The notes beneath the pieces are model-generated. The model was not told the DNA's origin. It saw only the letters and a program-made list of their open reading frames with translations, and ran no database searches. From Rhodocyclaceae bacterium (GTDB lineage: Bacteria; Pseudomonadota; Gammaproteobacteria; Burkholderiales; Rhodocyclaceae): a stretch of 64,000 bases of DNA. The DNA lies in contig JAOAHQ010000067.1 of assembly GCA_026415155.1 (NCBI GenBank), forward strand, positions 149,693 to 213,692, given 5' to 3'. The number at the start of each line of letters is the position of its first letter. Within the stretch, counting starts at the first letter, position 1. The translations under genes were made by a program, and so were the position numbers. This document shows positions 16,559 through 25,179 of this stretch, piece after piece.

Positions 16559-18352
16559 ATGAAGCAAGGCAAGGAAAAGTCCGCCGGATGCGAAATCTGC
16601 GCGGATACCCTGAAAGAGATGCTGGCGGTGCCGGCAGAAGGTTTGCTGGTGCGCTTTCGCCCGATCGCGGATCTCGACGCCGGCGGCATCCTGGGACATT
16701 TGGCGTCGATCCATGGCGCGCCGGACAAGCTCTTGTGCTCGCCGGCGCGTCTGCTGAGCGTGGCGCGCCATCTGGGCAAGAGCGGCGAGCTGTTCCGCAG
16801 CTATGCGAGCCTCGTCATGCACCGCTTCGTTGCCCACCGGGGCGAGGGGCACTTGCTGCTGCCGCTGTTTCACGTGCCCGAGGAGCTCGGCGAGCAAACG
16901 GCCGAGATCCTCGTCCAGGCGGCCGGGGAGGCGGGTTTGCCGCGCGAGCGCCTCATCGCCATCCATCTCGGCGTTGGCGCGCTCGAAGGCGAGCCGCTCG
17001 AACGGGCCCGGCGCGCAGCCCAGGCCTTGAAGGAGCGGGGCCTGGCCGTGGCGGCTGGCATCTTTTCCTGTCCGCGTTCCGAAGCGTTGCTCTGGGAGCG
17101 GCTCGCGCCCGATTATCAGCTCATCGAGGACGGCATCCTCGAAAACTACGAGCCGAATCTGCTGCGCATCAGCCCGTATGCCGAGCTCGCCGTCAAGCAC
17201 GCAGCGAGCGGGCGGCGCATCATTGCGCTCGGCGTCGATTCCCTGATCATGCTCAAGGTACTGCAGGGGATGCAGATCGCCGGCGCCGGAGGCGCCTTCA
17301 TCGGCAAGCCGGTCTCGATTCCGACGCGCACGCTTTCCGCGGCGGCCCACAAGGCGATCGCCGAAAAGGTCTCCGGCGGCAGCGAGCGCCGCAATGGCGG
17401 CATGCACGTGCTCGAGAAGATGCTGCAGACTATCCCGCCGGTTGCGCCGGAGACGCACGCCGATGAAGTATTTGCGCTCTTCGAACGCAACCCCGATCTA
17501 CGCGCAGTCGCCGTCGTGCGCGACGACACGCCCATCGGCCTCATCTCGCGCTACGACATGGTCGACAACATGGCGCGCCCTTACCGGCACGAGCTCTATG
17601 GCCGCAAGCCCTGCACGCGCTTCATGGATACCGAGCCGCTCGCCGTCGATATCCACCTGCCGCTCTCCGAGCTGTCGGAAGTCGTCGTGCATGCCCATCC
17701 GCGGCATCTGATCAGCGGCTTCATCATCACCGATGCCGGCAAATACCTCGGCATCGGCTCGGTGCAGGATCTGGTGCGCGAAGTGACCGCGATGCAGATG
17801 GAAGCGGCCAAGTATGCCAATCCGCTTACCCAGCTGCCCGGCAACGTGCCGATCAACCAGCACATCGACAACCTCCTAGCGGCCAAGGAATACTGCGCCA
17901 TCGCCTACTGCGATCTCGATCATTTCAAGCCCTTCAACGACGTCTATGGCTATGCGCGCGGCGACGATGTGATCCGGCTCACGGCGCGCGTACTGACCGA
18001 GGTCTGCGACCCGGAAATCGATTTCGTCGGCCATGTCGGCGGCGACGACTTCGTGCTGGTCTTCCGCAGCCCCGACTGGCAGGCTCGCTGCGAGCGGGCG
18101 CTCCGGATGTTCGGCGAGGAGATTCTCGGTTTCTTCTCGCGCGACGACATCGAGCGCGGCGGCTATGTCACCGAAAACCGCAAGGGCGTGCCGGAATTCC
18201 ATGCCCTCACGGCCTTGTCGATCGGCGTCGTCGAGGCCAAACCCGGCATGTTCCGCTCCCACCTCGAAGTCTCGGTCGTGGCCGCCGAGGTCAAGAAAAA
18301 GGCCAAGGGCATCAAAGGCAACAGCCTCTACGTGAATCAGCGCGCCTATTGA
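16559..18352 (+). CDS. EAL-CBS-GGDEF protein
   Basis: 597 residues. The N-terminal EAL-like domain (about 25-265) lacks a recognisable EAL catalytic motif. A pair of CBS domains (about 285-400) suggests adenine-nucleotide sensing, and a C-terminal GGDEF domain follows (about 430-590). Its signature reads GGDDF rather than GG(D/E)EF, so cyclase activity is doubtful, and it may be a c-di-GMP or nucleotide sensor. The ATG at 16559 is taken as start; a TTG 20 codons upstream is possible and the ribosome site is not distinctive. The stop is followed by a copy of the 24-base element and a convergent gene. Confidence 0.82.
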   Translation: MKQGKEKSAGCEICADTLKEMLAVPAEGLLVRFRPIADLDAGGILGHLASIHGAPDKLLCSPARLLSVARHLGKSGELFRSYASLVMHRFVAHRGEGHLLLPLFHVPEELGEQTAEILVQAAGEAGLPRERLIAIHLGVGALEGEPLERARRAAQALKERGLAVAAGIFSCPRSEALLWERLAPDYQLIEDGILENYEPNLLRISPYAELAVKHAASGRRIIALGVDSLIMLKVLQGMQIAGAGGAFIGKPVSIPTRTLSAAAHKAIAEKVSGGSERRNGGMHVLEKMLQTIPPVAPETHADEVFALFERNPDLRAVAVVRDDTPIGLISRYDMVDNMARPYRHELYGRKPCTRFMDTEPLAVDIHLPLSELSEVVVHAHPRHLISGFIITDAGKYLGIGSVQDLVREVTAMQMEAAKYANPLTQLPGNVPINQHIDNLLAAKEYCAIAYCDLDHFKPFNDVYGYARGDDVIRLTARVLTEVCDPEIDFVGHVGGDDFVLVFRSPDWQARCERALRMFGEEILGFFSRDDIERGGYVTENRKGVPEFHALTALSIGVVEAKPGMFRSHLEVSVVAAEVKKKAKGIKGNSLYVNQRAY

Positions 18353-18369
18353 GGCTCGTTATCGAGCGA

Positions 18370-18393
18370 GGCCGTCCCGCCGGCGCCGACTTT
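18370..18393 (-). repeat. 24-base dispersed element, copy 3 (intergenic)
   Basis: One mismatch from the commonest form (central GCCGGC). It lies between two convergent genes, 18 bases after the EAL-CBS-GGDEF stop and ten bases before the end of the cyclic-nucleotide-binding gene. Confidence 0.85.
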
Positions 18394-18402
18394 CGCAGAG
18401 GC

Positions 18403-18771
18403 TCAGGCGATCAGCTGGTCGGTGCGGCGCAGGCGCTCGGCCAGCACGCGCATGACTTCGAGTGCGAAGTAGGGAGCTTCCGCGACGAGGAAGTTGAAAC
18501 GCTTCGGCCCGATCTCGACGAACTCGCAATCCGTCTTGGCCAGCACGCTCGCCGAGCGCGGCTCGTGCGGCCCGATGATGCCCATCTCGCCGACGATCGT
18601 GCCACAGCAAGCTTCTTCGACGACACGATCCTTGACGAGGATGTCGGCGCGGCCGGCAACGAGCACATACATCTTCTCCTCGCTCGGATCGCCTTCGCGG
18701 AACAGGTATTCACCTGCCTTGATCGTGACGAAATAGGGTTCGTGGCGGAAGAGGTCGAATATCAGGGACAC
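18403..18771 (-). CDS. Stand-alone cyclic-nucleotide-binding domain protein
   Basis: 122 residues forming one cNMP-binding beta-roll, with no DNA-binding domain. The phosphate-binding cassette is seen as GEMGIIGPHEPRSASV; its Glu and Arg are those that contact cAMP in the CRP family. It starts with GTG at 18771, preceded by a GGAG ribosome site. It could be a ligand-binding adaptor, for example for the divergently transcribed REC-PP2C phosphatase with which it shares an intergenic region. Binding to c-di-GMP rather than cAMP is also possible, since some CRP-like domains do so. Confidence 0.8.
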   Translation of the reverse strand: MSLIFDLFRHEPYFVTIKAGEYLFREGDPSEEKMYVLVAGRADILVKDRVVEEACCGTIVGEMGIIGPHEPRSASVLAKTDCEFVEIGPKRFNFLVAEAPYFALEVMRVLAERLRRTDQLIA

Positions 18772-18800
18772 GGCGCATCTCCACTTGGATCATCAAGGGG

Positions 18801-18834
18801 ATTTTGTGCCGCTCATGTTGCAGCGCTGTGACAT
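18801..18834 (-). promoter_or_regulatory. Weak PhoB-like box upstream of cNMP-binding gene
   Basis: Minus strand ATGTCAC-AGCG-CTGCAAC, ten bases, then CAAAAT. The first half-site is good and the second poor. The predicted transcript start leaves about 23 bases including the GGAG ribosome site, which is sensible. Confidence 0.4.
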
Positions 18835-18871
18835 GACCATCGCAAGGGCGCCTTCTTACAGCTCACGCCCC

Positions 18872-18905
18872 TTGTCATCAAAGGGTCATCCGGCCTGCCT
18901 ATAGT
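18872..18905 (+). promoter_or_regulatory. PhoB-type box and -10 upstream of REC-PP2C gene
   Basis: TTGTCAT-CAAA-GGGTCAT (18872-18889; six and five of seven to CTGTCAT), ten bases, then TATAGT (18900-18905). The predicted leader is about 30 bases and contains GAGG before the GTG start. Confidence 0.7.
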
Positions 18906-18940
18906 GCCATTCCCCATTTTGATGCACCGAGGTATCGGCA

Positions 18941-20065
18941 GTGAAGATCATGATCGTCGGACGCGATGAGCCTCAGCGCCAAACTATGACCCGTCTGCTC
19001 GAAGCCGATGGGCACGAGGTGAGGATCGCCGCTGCGTGTGGCGAGGCCTTGCGGCTGTATGCGAAGCTGCAGCCCGAGCTCGTGATCATGGATGTCGCGC
19101 TCAACGATGGCGATGGCTTCCTCTGCACGCAGCGCCTGCGTTCGCTCGCCGGCGAGCGGCTCGCGCCCGTGATCCTCGCTACGCCGATCGAGGATGCGGC
19201 GACCTTACAGCGCTTCATCGACTGCGGGGCAACGGACTTTCTCGCCGATCCCACCGATGCGCTCGCCTTGCGCGCCAAGATCAATGGCCATGCCCAGGCG
19301 CTCGGCGTCTATCGCCATCTCGAGCGCTTGAGCGAAAAGTTCCATGAGGAGATCCGCTTCGCCAAGCACATGTTCGATGCAGTGCTGGGGCGCAGTCCCG
19401 GCGTCTCTTGCCTGCAGCATTGGACGCTGACGGCCGGGCATTTCTGCGGCGACTTGCTGATCCACGCGACGACGCCTGACGGACGTCTGCACCTTTTGCT
19501 CGGCGATTTCACCGGCCATGGCCTTGCGGCGGCGGTCGGCGCATTGCCCGCTTCCGAGGTGTTCTTTGCGATGAGCCGCAAGGGCTGTGCGATCGGCGAG
19601 ATCGCCGCGGAAATGAACCGCAAGCTCCATGCGCTCTTGCCGACGGGGCAATTCTGCGCGGCCACGCTCGTCTCGGTCGATGTCGTCGATGGCCATCTGG
19701 AAGCCTGGATCGGCGGCCAGCCGCCGCCCATGCTTTGCGATGGCGGACGGCGCCTCGTTGCCGAGCTTCCCTCGCGGCATCTGCCGCTCGGCATTTTGGC
19801 GCCGGAAGAATTCGATGCCTCGACGCAAACCCTCGCCGTCGGCGACTATGACCACCTCTTGCTCTACAGCGACGGCCTCATCGAGGCGCGCAATCCAGCC
19901 GGCGATGTGTTCGGCGCGCACCGGCTCGTCGAGGCGCTTGCCTCACCCGCTCGCCGGCAGGGGCTGTTGCAACGGATCAAGAGCCGCTTGATCGCCTTTC
20001 TCGATGGGCTCGAGCCGCATGACGACGTCTCGGTGCTGCTGGTGAAGCTCGATCCCACGGTTTGA
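18941..20065 (+). CDS. Response regulator with PP2C-type (RsbU/SpoIIE) phosphatase domain
   Basis: 374 residues. Receiver domain (about 1-120; Asp in LVIMDVALNDGDG), although the conserved Lys position reads FLADP, so signalling may be atypical. A short coiled linker is followed by a PP2C serine phosphatase domain (about 150-370) with metal-binding residues in HFCGDLL, LGDFTGHG, LYSDGLIEA and HDDVSVLL. Such proteins usually dephosphorylate an anti-sigma antagonist or similar partner; none is encoded nearby. GTG start with a GAGG ribosome site; ATG codons lie two and three codons later. Probably co-transcribed with the GGDEF-EAL gene 25 bases downstream. Confidence 0.85.
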   Translation: MKIMIVGRDEPQRQTMTRLLEADGHEVRIAAACGEALRLYAKLQPELVIMDVALNDGDGFLCTQRLRSLAGERLAPVILATPIEDAATLQRFIDCGATDFLADPTDALALRAKINGHAQALGVYRHLERLSEKFHEEIRFAKHMFDAVLGRSPGVSCLQHWTLTAGHFCGDLLIHATTPDGRLHLLLGDFTGHGLAAAVGALPASEVFFAMSRKGCAIGEIAAEMNRKLHALLPTGQFCAATLVSVDVVDGHLEAWIGGQPPPMLCDGGRRLVAELPSRHLPLGILAPEEFDASTQTLAVGDYDHLLLYSDGLIEARNPAGDVFGAHRLVEALASPARRQGLLQRIKSRLIAFLDGLEPHDDVSVLLVKLDPTV

Positions 20066-20090
20066 TCCAGTTTGCGAGGGAGCGAGAGAC

Positions 20091-22118
20091 ATGGAGCGCC
20101 TGCCAGCCTTGCTTGACCGCGCCGAGAAATCTGCAACGACTTCGCCCGGTAAAGAGGGTGTCTTCGCCAGCCTCATCGTCGATCGCCAGGGACTGATCCG
20201 GGCAGCTTCACCGGCGGCCGAACGTCTCCTTCATGCGCCGCCGGGAGGATTGGTGGGGCGTCACTGCGGTTTTTCCTGCAGCCCGGGCGAAGAGAGCGAG
20301 ATCGACATTCCCCTGACCCACGGCGAGCGCCTCAAAGCGATTATCCATTGCACCCTCACGGAGTGGGAGGGCGAAGCCGCCTGCCAGATCACGATCAAGG
20401 CCCAGCCCGGCCGGCGGAACGTCTTTCACGGCAATGAGCTCTTGCGCGCCTTGGTCGCCTATTCGCCGCTGGCCATCATCGCGACCGATCTGTCGGGCTG
20501 CGTGACGCTTTGGAATCTCGCCGCCGTGCAGCTCTTTGGCCGCAGTGATGTCGAGATGCGCGGCGAAAAGCTGCCGACGCAGGCTGCGAGTCATGGTGAA
20601 TCGCTCTACGACCTCTTCGAGCGCGTCATGGGCGGCGAGTCTCTCCATGGCGTCGAAGTCAATGGCCTTTTGCACGAGGATGGTACGCCCTTGGAACTCG
20701 AAGTCTGGGCGACGCGCATGAACAACGAACGCGGCCTGCCTTCCGGCGTGCTGATGATGTTCGGCGACATCTCGAGCCGCAAGCGCATCGAGGCGCACAT
20801 TCGCCGCGTCGTCGGCCACGACCTGCTCCCCGGGCTGCCCAACCGCCGTCAGTTCCAGAAGCAGTTGCAGCGCCTGCTCAAGCACAAGAAGCAGGGCGAG
20901 ATGCTGCCCACCCTCGTCCTGCAGCTCGGGCTCGACCGCTTTCGCACCATCAACAAGTCGCTCGGCCCTTCGAACGGCGATCAGCTCCTGCGCGAAGTGA
21001 GCCGCCGGCTTGCCGAGGCGCTCTATGAAACCGACCTTCTGGCGCGCACCGGCGGCGACGAGTTCTCGATCCTTCTGCGCGGCACGCATCAGATCGAGGA
21101 CGGTGCGCGCGTGGCCGACCGGCTGCGCCAGCGGCTTGCCGAGCCTTTCCTCATCGCCGGCCAGGAGGTGTTCGTCACGGCGAGCGTTGGCGTTGCCGTG
21201 GCGCCGGACGATGGCCTCGAGGCCGAGGATCTCATCCGCGCCGCCGACAGTGCGATGGCGCGCGCCAAGGAGCAAGGCGGCGACAGCGTGCAGTTCTTCA
21301 CGCGCGAGCTCGATGCCCAGGCGAAGAACCGTCTCGTCCTCGAAAATGCGCTGCGCCATGCGATCGACCGCCAGGAGCTCTTCCTCGCCTATCAGCCCAA
21401 GGTCGATCTGGTGCGCCGGCAAGTCGTCGGCGTCGAGGCGCTCTTGCGCTGGCGGCATCCCGAGATGGGGCTCATCCCGCCGGCGAGCTTCATTCCGCTG
21501 GCCGAGCACTGCGGCCTCATCGAGCCGATCGGCCTCTGGGTCATCGAGGAAGCCTGCCGCCAGCTGCATGCCTGGGATCGCGCGGGCCTGCCGCCGCTGT
21601 CCATGTCGGTCAATGTGTCGGTGCGCCAGTTCCGCAACAACGATCTGCGCGACCAAGTGCACTTGGCCTTGGCGCGCCATCACCTCGCGCCGGAACGCCT
21701 GGAGCTCGAGGTGACCGAATCGATGCTGATGCGCAACACGCCCGAGGCGATCCGCATGCTGGAACGCTTGAAATCGCTGCGCGTGCGACTCGCCATCGAT
21801 GATTTCGGCACCGGCTTTTCGTGCCTTTCGTATCTCGCCGATCTGCCCGTCGACACGCTCAAGATCGACCAGTCTTTTGTGCGCGGCGCTGACGGGCAGA
21901 TCCGTAATCCGCCGATCGTGCGCGCCATCTGCACGCTCGCGAGCGGGCTGGGGCTGCGCACCGTCGCCGAAGGGGTGGAGTCGCGCCAGCAGCTCGACTA
22001 TCTCGCATCTCAAGGCTGCGACGAGGTGCAAGGCTACTTGTTCGCTCCGCCGCTTTCGCCCGAAGCGCTCGCCGAGGGCGTGCTGTCGGGAAGATTGGGC
22101 GCGCTGCCGGCAGCGTGA
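20091..22118 (+). CDS. PAS-GGDEF-EAL dual c-di-GMP protein
   Basis: 675 residues. Two PAS-like regions (about 25-110 and 118-240), a GGDEF domain (about 245-405, signature TGGDEFSIL) and an EAL domain (about 415-665). The EAL core VEALLRWRHP and the metal and loop motifs ELEVTESML, AIDDFGTG, KIDQSFV and EGVE are present, so phosphodiesterase activity is expected. GGDEF may be catalytic or act as a GTP sensor. No membrane segment. It follows the REC-PP2C gene closely and probably shares its PhoB-type promoter. The next feature downstream is a copy of the 24-base element. Confidence 0.9.
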   Translation: MERLPALLDRAEKSATTSPGKEGVFASLIVDRQGLIRAASPAAERLLHAPPGGLVGRHCGFSCSPGEESEIDIPLTHGERLKAIIHCTLTEWEGEAACQITIKAQPGRRNVFHGNELLRALVAYSPLAIIATDLSGCVTLWNLAAVQLFGRSDVEMRGEKLPTQAASHGESLYDLFERVMGGESLHGVEVNGLLHEDGTPLELEVWATRMNNERGLPSGVLMMFGDISSRKRIEAHIRRVVGHDLLPGLPNRRQFQKQLQRLLKHKKQGEMLPTLVLQLGLDRFRTINKSLGPSNGDQLLREVSRRLAEALYETDLLARTGGDEFSILLRGTHQIEDGARVADRLRQRLAEPFLIAGQEVFVTASVGVAVAPDDGLEAEDLIRAADSAMARAKEQGGDSVQFFTRELDAQAKNRLVLENALRHAIDRQELFLAYQPKVDLVRRQVVGVEALLRWRHPEMGLIPPASFIPLAEHCGLIEPIGLWVIEEACRQLHAWDRAGLPPLSMSVNVSVRQFRNNDLRDQVHLALARHHLAPERLELEVTESMLMRNTPEAIRMLERLKSLRVRLAIDDFGTGFSCLSYLADLPVDTLKIDQSFVRGADGQIRNPPIVRAICTLASGLGLRTVAEGVESRQQLDYLASQGCDEVQGYLFAPPLSPEALAEGVLSGRLGALPAA

Positions 22119-22126
22119 GGCGATGC

Positions 22127-22150
22127 GGCCGTCCTGCCAGCGCCGACTTT
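22127..22150 (-). repeat. 24-base dispersed element, copy 4 (intergenic)
   Basis: One mismatch from the commonest form. It lies between the GGDEF-EAL stop and the PhoB box of the PhoX-like gene, ending five bases before that box. Confidence 0.85.
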
Positions 22151-22154
22151 CGGC

Positions 22155-22188
22155 CTGTCACGCGTCTTTCACAATCGCGCGCTAGATT
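22155..22188 (+). promoter_or_regulatory. PhoB-type box and -10 upstream of phoX-like gene
   Basis: CTGTCAC-GCGT-CTTTCAC (22155-22172), ten bases, then TAGATT (22183-22188). The -10 is identical to that of pstS. The predicted transcript start is near 22195, leaving a short leader with an AGGAG ribosome site. Confidence 0.75.
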
Positions 22189-22228
22189 CGCCGGCTGCCC
22201 ATCCCCATCCCACCCACAGGAGATTTTC

Positions 22229-24145
22229 ATGCCTCGTTTCACTTACTCGCGCGTTATTCTGGCGGCGGCGGTCTCCGCTGCCTTGAGCAGCTCCGTTTCT
22301 TCCGTCTTTGCAGGCGCACCCGCCCGGCCGGTCAAGATCGAATTCATCGGCATGCCGGCGCCGCAAACCGAAGACGAGATGATCAAGAATTACACGACGG
22401 CCCAGGCCAAGGTGACCTTCTCGAACGGCCAGGAGCGCATCTATCCGCTCACTTACCACACGCTTTACAAGAACACCGATGTGATCGCCACGCACAAGGG
22501 CAAGCGCTACGCCGCCGGCCAGCTGTTCGACGTGGACATGAACCCGATCATCGAGCCCAAGGGCGATCCGGCGCTTTCCGAAACCGCCGATGCGAATACC
22601 TTGGTCCGCGTCGGCGGCAAGCTCTTCCTGGTGACGAACTGGGAATACGACGACGTGCTCGCCGACGGCCAAACCGCCAGCAAGGCCGAGGGCTGGCAGT
22701 CGCGCATGCCGATGACGATGAACCTCTCGGAAATCGTCCAGGACAAGAAGACCGGCAAGCTCAAGGTGAAAAGCCAGCAGCCGATCGACTTCTCTTCCGT
22801 CCATGGCGGCTGGATCTTCTGCAACGCCTCGCACACGCCATGGAACACGCATCTCGCGGGCGAGGAAGACTATGACCTGCAATTCGTGCCGGGCGAGAAG
22901 GAATTCAAGAAGACCCAGGCCGGCGTCAAGGCGATGTCTGAGGTCTATTTCCGCGGCAAGCGCGAGGCCAACCCCTACCACTACGGCTATGCGACCGAGG
23001 TGGCGGTAAAACCCGGCGGCCGCTATGAGGTCACCAAACACTACGAGATGGGCCGCGGCACCTGGGAGCTCGCCCAGTTCGCCAACGACGGCAAGACGGC
23101 CTTCCTGGGCGACGATGGCACCTATGCGGGCTTCTTCATGTTCGTCGGCAACCGCGCCAACGATCCCAAGGCCGGCGGCACGCTCTATGCGGCCAAGTGG
23201 CAACAGACTTCGCCCGATGGCAGCGACGGCGGTACTGCCGATATCCGTTGGGTGCGCCTGGGCAGTGCTACCCACGACGAGATCAAGGCCTTGATCGACC
23301 GCGGCATCACGATCAACGACATCTTCGAAATATCGCTCACCGAGAAACCCGGCTTCGTGCCGACGCGGGCCGGCTCTGCTGAGACGGTGTGGCTTAAGCT
23401 CAAGCCCGGCATGGAAACCGCGGCGGCCTTCCTCGAGACGCGCCGTTATGCGGCCTATCTGGGCGCGACGACGGAATTCACGAAGGGCGAGGGCCTCGCG
23501 ATCAACCATGCCGACAAGAAGCTCTACTACGCGATCAGCTACATCCAGAGCTCGATGCTCGGCAAGGACGGCGGCCCGGCTGACGACATCCGTCTGAAGG
23601 AAAACATGGCCGGTGCGACCTATACCTTCGATCTCGCCGGCGATCAGAAAGACACGGAAGGCAGGCCGATCACCTCCGACTTCGTGCCGGTGCGCGCCTA
23701 TGTCGAGCCGATGCTCTTGGGCCGGCCGATCGCAGCCGATGCCAAGGGCAATACCGCCGATCCCGACTTCGTCGCCAACCCGGACAATCTCCATTACTCG
23801 GAGAAGATGCGCACGCTGTTCATTGGCGAGGATTCCGGCACGCACATGAATAACTTCGTCTGGGCCTATCACGTCGATACGCAGAAGCTCGCACGCATCA
23901 TGAGCGTGGCCGCGGGCGGCGAGGCGACTGGCCTCAAGGTCTATGAGGACATTGGCGGGCATGCCTATATCCTGGCCAACAACCAGCACCAGGGCGGCGA
24001 CTGGGTCAAGTCGGCGCCAGCCGAGCTCAAGGCGCGGCTGGAGCAGCGTGCGGGCGAGGTGTTCGGCAAGAACCGCCATGGCGTGAATAACTGGCGGCTG
24101 GAGGCGCATGTCGGGTATATCGGCGGCCTGCCGGCGTTCAAGTAG
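22229..24145 (+). CDS. PhoX-like (DUF839) alkaline phosphatase, exported
   Basis: 638 residues, full DUF839/PhoX length. The N-terminal signal (about 1-30, cleavage near VFAGA) has no twin-arginine motif, whereas characterised PhoX proteins are Tat substrates. Family-like regions are SHTPWNTHLAGEEDYD and GEDSGTHMNN, where metal ligands are expected. PhoX enzymes release phosphate from many phosphoesters using Ca and Fe. A PhoB-type box upstream and pst genes 6.5 kb away support a phosphate-scavenging role. Since DUF839 also holds proteins of unknown activity, the enzyme call is strong by context rather than proven. Confidence 0.8.
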   Translation: MPRFTYSRVILAAAVSAALSSSVSSVFAGAPARPVKIEFIGMPAPQTEDEMIKNYTTAQAKVTFSNGQERIYPLTYHTLYKNTDVIATHKGKRYAAGQLFDVDMNPIIEPKGDPALSETADANTLVRVGGKLFLVTNWEYDDVLADGQTASKAEGWQSRMPMTMNLSEIVQDKKTGKLKVKSQQPIDFSSVHGGWIFCNASHTPWNTHLAGEEDYDLQFVPGEKEFKKTQAGVKAMSEVYFRGKREANPYHYGYATEVAVKPGGRYEVTKHYEMGRGTWELAQFANDGKTAFLGDDGTYAGFFMFVGNRANDPKAGGTLYAAKWQQTSPDGSDGGTADIRWVRLGSATHDEIKALIDRGITINDIFEISLTEKPGFVPTRAGSAETVWLKLKPGMETAAAFLETRRYAAYLGATTEFTKGEGLAINHADKKLYYAISYIQSSMLGKDGGPADDIRLKENMAGATYTFDLAGDQKDTEGRPITSDFVPVRAYVEPMLLGRPIAADAKGNTADPDFVANPDNLHYSEKMRTLFIGEDSGTHMNNFVWAYHVDTQKLARIMSVAAGGEATGLKVYEDIGGHAYILANNQHQGGDWVKSAPAELKARLEQRAGEVFGKNRHGVNNWRLEAHVGYIGGLPAFK

Positions 24146-24246
24146 GTAACGGCGGGGTCATGCTCTCCGCAGGCGAGCGCCGCCGTAGCGAGAGTGCGGT
24201 GCTTCCGCCTCCCGGAGTTTGAAAGGCACCGAGAGAATCAAGGGCG

Positions 24247-25179
24247 ATGCTCCCATGCTCGACTGATGAGGCAAAGCGCGGCGCCTGCCTCAATCGCCGC
24301 CTGACGCTCCTCTTTTCGCTCTATGCCCTGCTGCCGACGCTCGTCGTGCCGCTCTTGCTGCCGCTCTCGCCCCTGTGGGGCTGGCTGCTCTTGCCGCTCG
24401 CCTTGCTCACCAACAGCTGGTGGGCCTTTCAGCACGAGGCGATGCATGGGCTGCTCTACGAAGACAAACGCATCAACCGACTGGTCGGGTGCTTGCATGC
24501 GATCGCCTATGGCGCCGCGTTCGATCTGTTGCGCTGGGGACATTTACTGCACCACGCCCATAGCCGAACGCGGCGCGAGCGCAGCGAGGTGTATGAAGGC
24601 GAGCGGCCCAGCGCGGCCTTTGTCACCGGCTATTACCTGCGCCTCCTGGGCGGGCTGTATTGGGCCGAGGTGATCGGCACGCTGCTTTTGCTCCTGCCGC
24701 GCAAACTGCTCATGGAGCTCATCAAGGCGCTCGATCGACCCGACAACGTGATCGGTGAGCTTGGCGAGCGGCTGCTCGAGGCCGCCACCTTGCATGAGGC
24801 GCGCCGCGATGCGCTCGCCGTGCTGCTCTTTCACACGGTCGTTTTCTGGCTCTATGGCGAACAGGCGTGGATGTATGGGCTGCTGCTCGTGGGACGCGCA
24901 CTGGCCATCAGTCTCGTCGATAACGTCTTCCATTACGGCACGGCGCTCGATGTGCCACGGCAAGCCATGAATCTTGCCTTGCCTGCGCCATTGTCGAGGA
25001 TGCTGCTGCATTTCAACCTGCATGGCGCGCATCACTTGCGCCCTGGCCTCGCCTGGTGGCAATTGCCCGCTTATCATCGCGCCCATGAGTTGGGCTTTCA
25101 GGATCGGTGGTGGCCGGCGCTGTGGCGCCAATTGCGCGGCCCGATCGCAGCGGCGCGCCTGCCCGTGGCGATCGTTTGA
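24247..25179 (+). CDS. Membrane fatty acid desaturase / hydroxylase family protein
   Basis: 310 residues with several hydrophobic helices (about 20-60, 140-160, 195-230). Three His boxes bind the di-iron centre: HEAMH, HLLHHAH and HGAHH. It could desaturate or hydroxylate acyl chains, or act on another lipid or carotenoid; the substrate cannot be read from sequence. It lies between the phosphate-scavenging gene and the glycolipid operon, which fits membrane remodelling, but no PhoB box was found just upstream. Bases 24146-24246 upstream show nothing further. Confidence 0.75.
   Translation: MLPCSTDEAKRGACLNRRLTLLFSLYALLPTLVVPLLLPLSPLWGWLLLPLALLTNSWWAFQHEAMHGLLYEDKRINRLVGCLHAIAYGAAFDLLRWGHLLHHAHSRTRRERSEVYEGERPSAAFVTGYYLRLLGGLYWAEVIGTLLLLLPRKLLMELIKALDRPDNVIGELGERLLEAATLHEARRDALAVLLFHTVVFWLYGEQAWMYGLLLVGRALAISLVDNVFHYGTALDVPRQAMNLALPAPLSRMLLHFNLHGAHHLRPGLAWWQLPAYHRAHELGFQDRWWPALWRQLRGPIAAARLPVAIV

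Noticed and set aside
20208..22031. Long minus-strand frame of about 600 codons opposite the GGDEF-EAL gene, and similar frames opposite phoX, nuoG and others
   Set aside because: The plus strand has complete catalytic motifs; the antisense products are compositionally odd and motif-free.
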